This document shows positions 15,057-22,355 of a stretch of DNA of 25,468 nt, piece by piece. Each line of letters starts with the position of its first letter. Position 1 is the first letter of the stretch. Origin of the DNA: CAZMCT01 sp964564785 (GTDB taxonomy: Bacteria > Planctomycetota > Phycisphaerae > UBA1845 > Fen-1342). The notes beneath the pieces are model-generated. The model saw only the letters and a program-made list of their open reading frames with translations, was not told where the DNA came from and searched no databases. The stretch covers positions 1-25,468 of the forward strand of contig CAZMCT010000049.1 of the NCBI GenBank assembly GCA_964564785.1, in the 5' to 3' direction. The position numbers were made by a program, and so were the translations under genes.

Positions 15057-16499
15057 TCAACGGGCTGCCAGCCGCTCCACGGCACGCCGCGCGACCGGAT
15101 GTCGCATAAAAAGCTTCCAGACCAGCCCGGTACGCGCGTTTTCGATCGCCAGCAGCAGCGGCCCGTGGTCGATCCCAACGTAATCGTCGCTGACGTAATT
15201 CTGCGCGAGGCAGAACGCATCGGCCAGACCGTACCCCCCCGAGGTGGGGTCTCGCCACACCCACGGCCGGCCGTCGGGGCCGGTCAGCTCGCGAAATGCG
15301 CGCAGCGCCGCGACGCTCTCCGCAGGCGTAAACATGATCGCCGAACCCGCCGCGTACGGCGCGATCGTGCAGTCATACCACTGGTCGGCGTCGCGAAGAT
15401 TCGGCTGGATTTCGGGGACAATGTAGCCGTCGCGCCCCACGCACGCGCTCAGGCCCCACCCGTTCTGACCCAGCCGCTGCGTGCAATCGGTCCGCTCGAG
15501 GCACCGCGCCCGGTGAGTCAGCACCGCCCGCCGCGAGTTTTCCCACCAGTCGATCCGCGGCGCGTCGACTCCGAACCGCCCCGGCTCATCGGGGCCCAGC
15601 GAGGCAAAGTCAATCCAGCAGTGGCTGAAAAAGTATGTGAATAGCGCACCCGGCCACGACACCGCGTACGGCTCCATCTCGCCGTGCCGCTCCACGACGC
15701 GCTTCAGGCGATAGTATTCCGCCGGCGCCAGCGCGTACTCCGCCCGCGAGGCTGCGGCGCCCAGGAAGTGAATCAAGCGTTCCTCGTCGCTCGCCAGCCA
15801 CCAGTGCATATCGAGGAACTGGCCCGGCCCGTCCATCCGCGTCGGATCCTCCGGCTTCCACCCCATCGAGACCCGCCCCCCGGGACCGACCGCGTACGCT
15901 CGCCAGTTCGTTTCGTCCGCGAATCGCTCGGCCAGCTTGCCGACTTCGTCCCCAAAATACTCGCCGGCCGTCAGGGCCCCCGCCAGGAACAGCGCGTGAT
16001 CGACCGTGCTCGCGAGAATCTCGAAACCCTCGTGCGACAGCCCGCCGGTGTTCATGTCGGGATAGTGCAACAGCACGCCGAACTTGCGGTTGTCCGGCCG
16101 GCCGATCAGCGTCCGCAGGATGGTCTCCGCCCGTTCGCGGCCGGCTTCCCGCGTGATCCACCCCCGTTCGACCCCGATCGGCAACGAGGAGAGCTGAAAC
16201 CCCACCGCTGCCACGCTCGAGACCGGCGCTTTCAGCCGGTCTTTGACGAGCAGCGCCGGCCGCCCCACCTCTTTCCAGAAGTACTGGAAACACGCGTATT
16301 CGATCTCGTCGAGGAGTTGCTCGTCGGCGACGGAGAATGGGTACGGTCTGGTCGGCGCGGCGGCCGTGGAGATCACATCGCCGGGTCGGGTGGTCACAGG
16401 CGCGGAGGCGGTGGGCGGCTGTTCCGCCGTCGCCGCCGCAACGGGGCAGAGGGCTAGGACGAGCACGAGCGATTTGGTACCATACGGGGGAGCGCTCAT
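15057..16499 (-). CDS. Exported GH144-like (PF10091-related) protein, divergent paralogue
   Basis: A 480-residue protein. Residues 8-25 are a hydrophobic export signal and residues 56-480 an (alpha/alpha)6-type domain related to the GH144 enzyme at 3512-5779. Shared features are the opening LLDEIEYACFQYFWKEVG (62-79), VGIERGW-like SLPIGVERGW (105-114), and the closing DHGPLLLAIENARTGLVWKLF (444-464). The middle diverges: where the paralogue has GDLVETAYLAAGLL, this one has STVDHALFLAGAL (164-176), so the Glu is replaced. There is no dockerin or Fn3. ATG 16499 lies about where transcription should begin, and no Shine-Dalgarno is visible. ATG 16511 is in frame but inside the -10 box. GH94 follows 216 bp later. 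Likely role: acting on the same glucan outside the cytoplasm, with a different specificity, or binding it; unproven. Confidence 0.82.
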   Translation of the reverse strand: MSAPPYGTKSLVLVLALCPVAAATAEQPPTASAPVTTRPGDVISTAAAPTRPYPFSVADEQLLDEIEYACFQYFWKEVGRPALLVKDRLKAPVSSVAAVGFQLSSLPIGVERGWITREAGRERAETILRTLIGRPDNRKFGVLLHYPDMNTGGLSHEGFEILASTVDHALFLAGALTAGEYFGDEVGKLAERFADETNWRAYAVGPGGRVSMGWKPEDPTRMDGPGQFLDMHWWLASDEERLIHFLGAAASRAEYALAPAEYYRLKRVVERHGEMEPYAVSWPGALFTYFFSHCWIDFASLGPDEPGRFGVDAPRIDWWENSRRAVLTHRARCLERTDCTQRLGQNGWGLSACVGRDGYIVPEIQPNLRDADQWYDCTIAPYAAGSAIMFTPAESVAALRAFRELTGPDGRPWVWRDPTSGGYGLADAFCLAQNYVSDDYVGIDHGPLLLAIENARTGLVWKLFMRHPVARRAVERLAAR

Positions 16500-16506
16500 T
16501 CGCGGC

Positions 16507-16535
16507 AGCATAAGTCGTGGTGAAAGCGCTGTCAA
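16507..16535 (-). promoter_or_regulatory. Strong predicted promoter of the divergent GH144-like gene
   Basis: On the minus strand, TTGACA (16535-16530, a perfect -35) is followed after 17 bp by TATGCT (16512-16507, 4 of 6). The start is expected at about 16500, next to the A of ATG 16499, which implies a leaderless or nearly leaderless mRNA. The -35 overlaps the LacI operator. Confidence 0.68.
16521..16534. promoter_or_regulatory. LacI-family operator between lacI and the GH144-like gene
   Basis: TGAAAGCGCTGTCA shares 12 or 13 of 14 bases with the other two operators. It lies in the 58-bp divergent spacer, 23 bp upstream of the lacI ATG, and overlaps the -35 of the GH144-like gene. One bound repressor could therefore control the enzyme and its own gene. 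Confidence 0.84.
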
Positions 16536-16557
16536 AACGAGCGGCCCGAGTCTGGGT

Positions 16558-17592
16558 ATGCCTGCGTCAATCGAGGATGTCGCCAAACTCGCCCGGGTCT
16601 CCATCAGCACCGTTTCGCGCGTGATCAATCGCCGCGAGTTGGTCAACGAGAACACCCGTGCACGCGTCGAGTCGGCGATCCGCAAGCTCGGCTATCGCCC
16701 GAACGCCTTTGCCCGCGGCCTCATGCTGCGCCGCAGCGAGATCGTCGGTCTGGTCCTGCCTGACCTGCACGGCGAGTTCTATTCCGAGATCATCCGCGGC
16801 GCGAACCAGCAGGCCCGCGAGTCCGGCTACAACCTGATCGTCTCGTCCGCCCGTGACGGCGACGACAGCCACTCGCTGCTGGCCGCTTTGCGACAGCGAA
16901 GCCTCATCGACGGGGTGGCGGTCATGGTCTCCGAGATCACCGACCGCGTCCAGGAAGCCCTGGCCGAGCTCCATTTGCCCGTCGTGCTCGTTGACGGCGA
17001 TCTCGAGCTCCCCGGACATGACAGCGTCGTCATCGACCAGCGCGCGGGCGCGCAGGCCATCATGCAACACGTCGTCCGAGACTGCGGCGCTCGCCGCGTC
17101 ATCTTCGTCGGCGGGCTCAAGACCAACGTCGACACCATCGCCCGCCTCGACGTCTGCCGCCAGGTGCTCGGCGCGGCCGGCCTGCCGCTCGACGACGCCG
17201 ATGTCTTCCATCTCGACTATCAGTACGAGACCGCCTACCAGCTCGCGCTCGAGCGCGTCCGCGAATGGGCCGGCCCCGGCCGCTGCGTTTTCGCCGCCAA
17301 CGACGAGATGGCCGCCGGCATCGTCGCGGCCGCGCCGGCTCCAGGGGTCGCGGTGCCGCAGGACCTTGGCGTCGTCGGCTTCGACGACACCCGCGTGGCC
17401 CGCATGACCCGCCCGGCGCTCACCACGGTCCGCGTGCCGATGTCGCGGATGGGGGCCACGGCCGTGGAGCTGCTTTGCCGCCGGATCGCCGAGCCCCACC
17501 GCCCCGCCCGGCGCATTCCCCTCGTCCCCGAGTTGGTGATCCGCGAATCGTGCGGCGCGCGGCGCGAGCCCCTCGTCCGCCGCTCTCCATAA
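16558..17592 (+). CDS. LacI/GalR-family transcriptional repressor of the glucan regulon
   Basis: A 344-residue sugar-responsive repressor. The helix-turn-helix is at residues 4-24 (IEDVAKLARVSISTVSRVIN). The hinge helix is at 48-60 (PNAFARGLMLRRS), with the Leu that intercalates at a central CG step in this family. The effector domain from about 61 is a periplasmic-binding-protein fold, with IVGLVLPDLHGEFYSEIIRGA, FAANDEMAAGIV and LGVVGFDDTRVARM. ATG 16558 was chosen because it starts the HTH at the usual place; no good Shine-Dalgarno is seen. The gene is divergent from the GH144-like gene and shares its operator. Three near-identical operators in the window, all at glycosidase or phosphorylase genes, make this protein the probable local regulator. 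The inducer is likely a breakdown product of the glucan, by inference. Confidence 0.93.
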   Translation: MPASIEDVAKLARVSISTVSRVINRRELVNENTRARVESAIRKLGYRPNAFARGLMLRRSEIVGLVLPDLHGEFYSEIIRGANQQARESGYNLIVSSARDGDDSHSLLAALRQRSLIDGVAVMVSEITDRVQEALAELHLPVVLVDGDLELPGHDSVVIDQRAGAQAIMQHVVRDCGARRVIFVGGLKTNVDTIARLDVCRQVLGAAGLPLDDADVFHLDYQYETAYQLALERVREWAGPGRCVFAANDEMAAGIVAAAPAPGVAVPQDLGVVGFDDTRVARMTRPALTTVRVPMSRMGATAVELLCRRIAEPHRPARRIPLVPELVIRESCGARREPLVRRSP

Positions 17593-17673
17593 CCCAACCC
17601 GCTGAGCAGTGCACGACGTCCCCGTGCTCGCGCATTGAGACCATGTCCGGTTTGGATTCGGGTTTCGACCTGG

Positions 17674-17696
17674 GGAAACCCGCAGGGTCGGTTTCC
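17674..17696. repeat. Short hairpin downstream of lacI
   Basis: GGAAACC (17674-17680) and GGTTTCC (17690-17696) form a perfect 7-bp stem with a 9-nt loop, 82 bp after the lacI stop. No T-run follows, so intrinsic termination is doubtful. The rest of 17593-17791 shows no gene-like features. Confidence 0.35.
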
Positions 17697-17791
17697 GCCC
17701 GTTTCGCCCCACCGGCTCTCCGGAAGAATCGGCGTCAACAAGAGCGCGCCAGCGAGGGCCAGCCGGCGTGACCCGTTCTTCGCCCCACGCT

Positions 17792-17918
17792 GTTGAAAAA
17801 GGAGAGTTGAAAAAGGGGACAGTTGAAACAGGGGACAGGCACCGCGGAGGTGCAGGCACCGCGGAAGGTGCTGTCGACGCTGCCGTGCTGGTGGGTTGAC
17901 GCGGAGCCGGTCCCCTTT
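17792..17918. repeat. REP-like composite repeat element
   Basis: Successive units read TTGAAAAAGGAGAG, TTGAAAAAGGGGACAG and TTGAAACAGGGGACAG. Two tandem hairpins GCACC-N5-GGTGC (17839-17853) and GCACC-N6-GGTGC (17856-17871) follow. An outer 9-bp inverted pair AAAGGGGAC/GTCCCCTTT (17812-17820 and 17910-17918) encloses them. From memory, AAAGGGGACAGGCACC-type repeats are dispersed in many environmental genomes, and may be moved by REP-associated tyrosine transposases; no such gene is here. It sits between convergent lacI and the ThuA-DUF1080 gene, 13 bp from the latter's stop, and may limit read-through. Confidence 0.78.
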
Positions 17919-17930
17919 CCCAATGGGTTG

Positions 17931-19355
17931 CTAGAGCGGCTTGATGCGGATCTTGCGGTAGACCACCTCGCCGCCGTGCTCCTGGAAGCCGATCCGCCCG
18001 CGGCGGGGCATGTCCTTGTACGCCGTGCGGAACTTGTTGGCCGAGCCGTCCGGGTTCTTGCCCGGCTCGGTCCAGCGGTCGAGATTCATGTCGACGATCG
18101 GCTCGCCGTTGAGCACCACCGTGATTTGAGGGCCGCGGCACGTCAGCGTGACCTGGTTCCACTCGCCGGCCGGGCGCACGGCCTGTTTCGCGGGCGCGAC
18201 GCAATCGTAAATCGCGCCGCAAGCGTGCCTGTCGGGCGGCTGGCCGTGCGTGTCGAGCACCTGCATCTCAATCCCGGTCTGGACCGCGTCGGCCAGGTTG
18301 GCGGTGCGGAAGAAGATGCCGCTGTTGGCCCCCGCGCTGAACTTGAACTCGAGTTCGAGCACGAAATCACCGAACTCCTGCTCGGTCCAGATGTCGCCGG
18401 CGCCCCTGCGCACGAGCGCTCCATCTTCGACCGCCCAGCTTTCCGGCTTGCAGATCCAGCCCGTCAGGTCCGTCCCCACCAGCCGCTCCCAGCCGTCCGG
18501 CTCCGCCCGGCTGCTCGGCAGCGCGTTGGCCCGCAGATCGCCCAGCGCGAACTGGATGCCGGCCAGGTAGTGCGCGAGGACCAGCGGATTCCAGAACACC
18601 TCCTCGCGATGGCCCAGCGAGCAGTAGAACACCCGCCCCTGCCCGTAGTTGCGCACCCAGCTCACGGCGAAATCGTCCGCCGCACGCTTCATGCCCGGCT
18701 TCTTCATATCCGTGCCGCCCGGGTCGAGCGAAAGCAGGATCCGCAGCCGGTCGCGCGAGAAGGGCTCCTTGAACTGGTAGATCTCGTCGGCGATGTCGAA
18801 CGGTTCGCTCAACATGGCCACGACCGGGTGGCCGGGCTCGTCGACCCGCACGCGGACCTGCTCGTTCCACGGGTGGCCGTCAAAATAGCCGCCCATCAAC
18901 GCGCCGAACTCGGGCCACTGGCCGAAGCAGTCCGTGGCGGCGTGGATGCCGACGATCCCCCCGCCGCCGCGGACGAAGTCGAGCAGGGCCCGCTTCAACA
19001 CAGGGTCATCGAAGAGCTCGCCGGTGGTGTTGTTGAAGCAGATCCCGTCGAAGTTCCTGAGATTCTCGGGCTTGAAGACGGCCGGGTCGTCCGCGGCGGT
19101 GATCGTGAACGCGCCGCTCTTTTCGCCAAGGATCCGCAGGGCGAGGGTGCCGTGCCCGATCGCGCTGTGCACGTAGCCCTTGCAGGCGGTGTACACCAGC
19201 AGCTTTCGCGCTTTCGCCGGCGCGGCCGGGGGTCTCAGCGGTGCGGCCGCGCGGATCTTCTCCCGATCCGCTGGCGGGACATCGTCCTCGTCGGCGAGCG
19301 ACACGGGGACGAGGGCGAGCACGACCAACAGGGGCACGAACACCATGGTGCGCAT
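17931..19355 (-). CDS. Secreted ThuA-like / DUF1080 (3-keto-disaccharide hydrolase) fusion
   Basis: A 474-residue exported protein. The signal peptide is residues 1-21. Residues 50-272 form a ThuA-like glutamine-amidotransferase fold, with LLVYTACKGYVHSA, FVRGGGGIVGIHAATDCF and VFYCSLGHREEVF. Residues 286-474 are a DUF1080 domain (PF06439, now called 3-keto-disaccharide hydrolase), with GTDLTGW, GANSGIFFR, IEMQVLDTHG and a closing GRIGFQEHGGEVVYRKIRI strand. DUF1080 relatives cleave 3-keto-glycosides or bind sugars; ThuA homologues were linked to trehalose and sucrose oxidation in rhizobia. ATG 19355 has GGAG 6 nt upstream. It is last in the block and follows the HEAT-repeat gene by 89 bp. 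The oxidoreductase upstream could supply keto-sugar, by inference. The exact substrate is unknown. Confidence 0.9.
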   Translation of the reverse strand: MRTMVFVPLLVVLALVPVSLADEDDVPPADREKIRAAAPLRPPAAPAKARKLLVYTACKGYVHSAIGHGTLALRILGEKSGAFTITAADDPAVFKPENLRNFDGICFNNTTGELFDDPVLKRALLDFVRGGGGIVGIHAATDCFGQWPEFGALMGGYFDGHPWNEQVRVRVDEPGHPVVAMLSEPFDIADEIYQFKEPFSRDRLRILLSLDPGGTDMKKPGMKRAADDFAVSWVRNYGQGRVFYCSLGHREEVFWNPLVLAHYLAGIQFALGDLRANALPSSRAEPDGWERLVGTDLTGWICKPESWAVEDGALVRRGAGDIWTEQEFGDFVLELEFKFSAGANSGIFFRTANLADAVQTGIEMQVLDTHGQPPDRHACGAIYDCVAPAKQAVRPAGEWNQVTLTCRGPQITVVLNGEPIVDMNLDRWTEPGKNPDGSANKFRTAYKDMPRRGRIGFQEHGGEVVYRKIRIKPL

Positions 19356-19444
19356 ATCATTCTCCGATACACGTCCCGGCAATATGAACGCCGGCGACGC
19401 GGTCGGCAAGGTCCGCTCCCGGCGGGGCGCAGCTCGAGTCAGAG

Positions 19445-22156
19445 CTACGGCCGCGGGCCGCGTTCGACGTGCAGACCCTCGACCCGCCCGCCCTCGAGCG
19501 TCCGGAATCGCGCGCAGGCCGCCCAAGCTCCGCCGCCGTTGAGCACCTTCAGCAGCAGCGTGTTTTCACCCGCGCGCAGCTCGACCTCGACCAGGTCCTG
19601 CCCCGGCTCGCAACCGCGGCACACCTTGTTCTGGTGGATCCGAGTGCCATTCACCCACGCCTCCACCCCGTCATCGCTCCCGAGCTCCAGCCGCACGCGC
19701 TGCGTTCGCGGCGACCGCGCGCGGGTCAGCAGGTAACCGGCTGCGTTGTCGCCCGCCATTGTCGCGTGCAGGTCTACTCGCCATGATCCGTCAGGGCCCT
19801 CGCTGGCCGGCTGCGGCCGCCAATCGACCTTGCTGCCCGGCTGTTCCGGCTCGAACGCGACACCGACCAGATCGACGCCCTCGACGCCGGCCTTCCGGTA
19901 CGGCCCCGCAACCCACCAGTCGGTGATGTGATCCTCGAACCGCGCCACCCGCCGCCGCAGCTCCTCCGCACGGGTCCGCTGGTCCGCGGACGGCTCGGCC
20001 GCCAGCACGGATTCGAGCGCCGTCCGCGCCGCGGTCCAGTGCTGCGGGATCAGGCCGTCGACCACGCCCAGCAATGCGGCCGCGGCCTCGGCCCGCAGTT
20101 CATCCTTCAGGTGCGGGACAAGCAGCTCGACCGCACCGGGGTCCATGACTTTGCCGAGCTCGGCCAGCACGAGTCGCCGCTCGTCCGGCCGCCGGGCGGC
20201 GTCGAGCGCGGCCGCACACATCCGCAGCGTGTCCGGGGGCGCGCGTCGCTCGTTGCGTCCGATCATGCGGACGTAAGCGCGCAAGGCAAGCACGCCGAGC
20301 TTCGTGTCGCCGAGCTCGTGAGCCAGCCGCAGGGCATCGTCGGCCGGGCGGTCGTCGGGCCAGACGCCCAGCGCCCGCACCGCCGCCTCGCGGATTTCCG
20401 GCTCGGGCGACGACAACGCGGCGCGCACCGCGGCAAGCGCCGCATCACCGCCAATCTGGCCGACGGCCGTCAGCAGTGCGGCGCGGACCGGAATCGTTGC
20501 GGTCGGCAGCGCGTCGATGAGCATCGCCGCCGCCCGCTCGCGCTGCGGGCTGCGGCCGGCGATGGCGGCGAGCGCGTCGCCCGCGGCGGAACGGTCCTCG
20601 TCGGTGCTGGCGGCCGCGAGCGAATTCAGGAGCCGCGGCAAGGCATCGTCTCCGGCCAGCGCGCCGAGTGCCCGCAGGGCGGCCCTGCGCACCGCGGGTG
20701 ATGTGTCGGTGATCCGGGCGTAGATCGGCTCGAGGTCGCCGGCGGGTCGCTCAGCGAGCAGACCGAGTATGGCGACACGCGACTCGGGCGCTGCCGACTC
20801 CAGGGCGCCCGTGAGGCGCGTCGTCGGTCCCGGGCCGGGCAGTTTGATGAGTGCGTGCCGCGCGGCGTCGGCCACGCCGCGGGGGGCGCCGAGGAGCGGC
20901 AGCAACGGCTCGACCGCGGCCTCGCCGCCAAGCTGGGCGACGGTCGCAATCGCGGCGACCCGCACGGTCTCGTCCGCGTCCTCCAACGCACGGATCGCCG
21001 GCGCGAGCGCGAGCGCCTCGCCGCGGCGCGCCAGCGCGTCGAGCAGCGCGGCTTTCTGGGGCGCCGCCGCGCGGCCCAGGGCATCGATGCAGGCCCGCGT
21101 CGCGACCGTGCCCCGCAGCCGCGCGAGGGCGTCGGCCGATGCCGTCCGGACCGTGACGTCCTCGTCCGCCAGGGCTGCCAGCAGGTCGGGGATCGCCGCG
21201 TCGCCGAGCGCCGCCAGGCCGGTCAGCGCGGCACAGCGCAGTTGCGGCCGCTGAAGTGGCGTGCTGCTCAGCAGCGCCTGGTACAGCTCGCCCGCGATCT
21301 CCGGCCGCTGGAGCTCGACCTGGCGGGCAGCAAACTCGAGGAGAGCGGACTCGCCAGCCGCGCGGTCATCCGGATCGGGAGCGGCTGCGGCGTCCGAGAG
21401 GCGCCGGCGGAAGTTGAGCGCACCGGTCTGCGCGGCCGCGTGCAGCGCGAGGCGTCGGACGGCCGGGTCGGGGCTGTCGAGGTACGGACGGACGTTGATT
21501 TCGGTGTAGTGCTCGCGCGCGTGCTGCTCTTGCGGAGTACCGCCGACGTCCGAGAGGTACGCGGCCGAGCGTGCGTCGACCAGGCCGGCGCGGAGCACGA
21601 TGAGCGCGTTCAGGATGGCGGCCTGGCTTGCGGCCGGCACGCGCGGCAGCGCGGCTCGCAGCCCGGCCACGGCCTCGTCGCCGCCGAGCACGCCGAGGGC
21701 GCGGGCGGCGGGAGTACAGAGCTGCGGATCATCGAGGGCCCGCACCAGGCCGCCGACCGTGCGCGCGTCGCCGAGCAACTCGAGCTGTTCGATGAGCAAT
21801 CCACGGTCGGCGCAGGCAGGTTCAGCCCAGAGTGCGCGCACCAGCGCCCGACCGACGGTTTGACGCGGTGCTTCCGATTCGGCATGGGCTGCCGCCAGCA
21901 CGAGGCCGTGCAGAATGAAGCGCGGGCCGGCATCGCCGCCCGCACCGGGCGGGCGGAGCAGGTTGCACAGGGCGCGAATGTCGGGCTCGCTAAGTGCCAG
22001 GAGCGCCGCTTGCGTGTCGTCACTGGCCGATTCGAAGGGCACGCGGGCGAGAAGGTCCGCCAGCGCGGGCGGCGGTTCGGCGGCGGGCTGGGAGAACGCT
22101 GGCAGCGCGAGGAGCGAAACGAAAACGAAAACCAACATGGAATAGCGGCGCAGCAT
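19445..22156 (-). CDS. Large exported HEAT-repeat protein with C-terminal beta-sandwich
   Basis: A 903-residue protein. A signal peptide covers about residues 1-22. From about 90 to 700 it is Ala/Leu/Arg-rich with many 30-35-residue HEAT-like repeats. A typical unit has IPDLLAALADEDVTVRTASA followed by DALARL. Residues from about 755 switch to a beta-sandwich with WWVAGPYRK, VRLELGSDDGVEAWVNG, ELRAGENTLLLKVLNGGGAW, resembling the ligand-binding-like domains that end many planctomycete proteins. It is likely a scaffold or binding protein in the periplasm; no enzyme motif is seen. ATG 22156 precedes the signal peptide. ATG 22138 is an alternative, and neither has a clear Shine-Dalgarno. A 199-bp gap without recognisable features separates it from the oxidoreductase gene upstream. 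Confidence 0.85.
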   Translation of the reverse strand: MLRRYSMLVFVFVSLLALPAFSQPAAEPPPALADLLARVPFESASDDTQAALLALSEPDIRALCNLLRPPGAGGDAGPRFILHGLVLAAAHAESEAPRQTVGRALVRALWAEPACADRGLLIEQLELLGDARTVGGLVRALDDPQLCTPAARALGVLGGDEAVAGLRAALPRVPAASQAAILNALIVLRAGLVDARSAAYLSDVGGTPQEQHAREHYTEINVRPYLDSPDPAVRRLALHAAAQTGALNFRRRLSDAAAAPDPDDRAAGESALLEFAARQVELQRPEIAGELYQALLSSTPLQRPQLRCAALTGLAALGDAAIPDLLAALADEDVTVRTASADALARLRGTVATRACIDALGRAAAPQKAALLDALARRGEALALAPAIRALEDADETVRVAAIATVAQLGGEAAVEPLLPLLGAPRGVADAARHALIKLPGPGPTTRLTGALESAAPESRVAILGLLAERPAGDLEPIYARITDTSPAVRRAALRALGALAGDDALPRLLNSLAAASTDEDRSAAGDALAAIAGRSPQRERAAAMLIDALPTATIPVRAALLTAVGQIGGDAALAAVRAALSSPEPEIREAAVRALGVWPDDRPADDALRLAHELGDTKLGVLALRAYVRMIGRNERRAPPDTLRMCAAALDAARRPDERRLVLAELGKVMDPGAVELLVPHLKDELRAEAAAALLGVVDGLIPQHWTAARTALESVLAAEPSADQRTRAEELRRRVARFEDHITDWWVAGPYRKAGVEGVDLVGVAFEPEQPGSKVDWRPQPASEGPDGSWRVDLHATMAGDNAAGYLLTRARSPRTQRVRLELGSDDGVEAWVNGTRIHQNKVCRGCEPGQDLVEVELRAGENTLLLKVLNGGGAWAACARFRTLEGGRVEGLHVERGPRP

Positions 22157-22355
22157 CGGTTTCACTGGACGTTTCTCAAGCACAGACCGGATTCCTCGGT
22201 CGGTCGCCGACGCGACGTGGTTCAGAGTGACAGCACAGGTACGCATTCGCCACAGGTAGCGTGCGTCCCCGACGTATCGCACCGACTCGGCCACGGCACG
22301 CGACGACGCCGCGCAGAATGACGGTCAGCCGAGGTTGTCTCATGATCCGCCCGAT

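Noticed and set aside
17823..19736. A 637-codon plus-strand open frame opposite the ThuA-DUF1080 gene
   Set aside because: It begins inside the repeat element, and its translation lacks family features; the minus-strand fusion protein explains the region.
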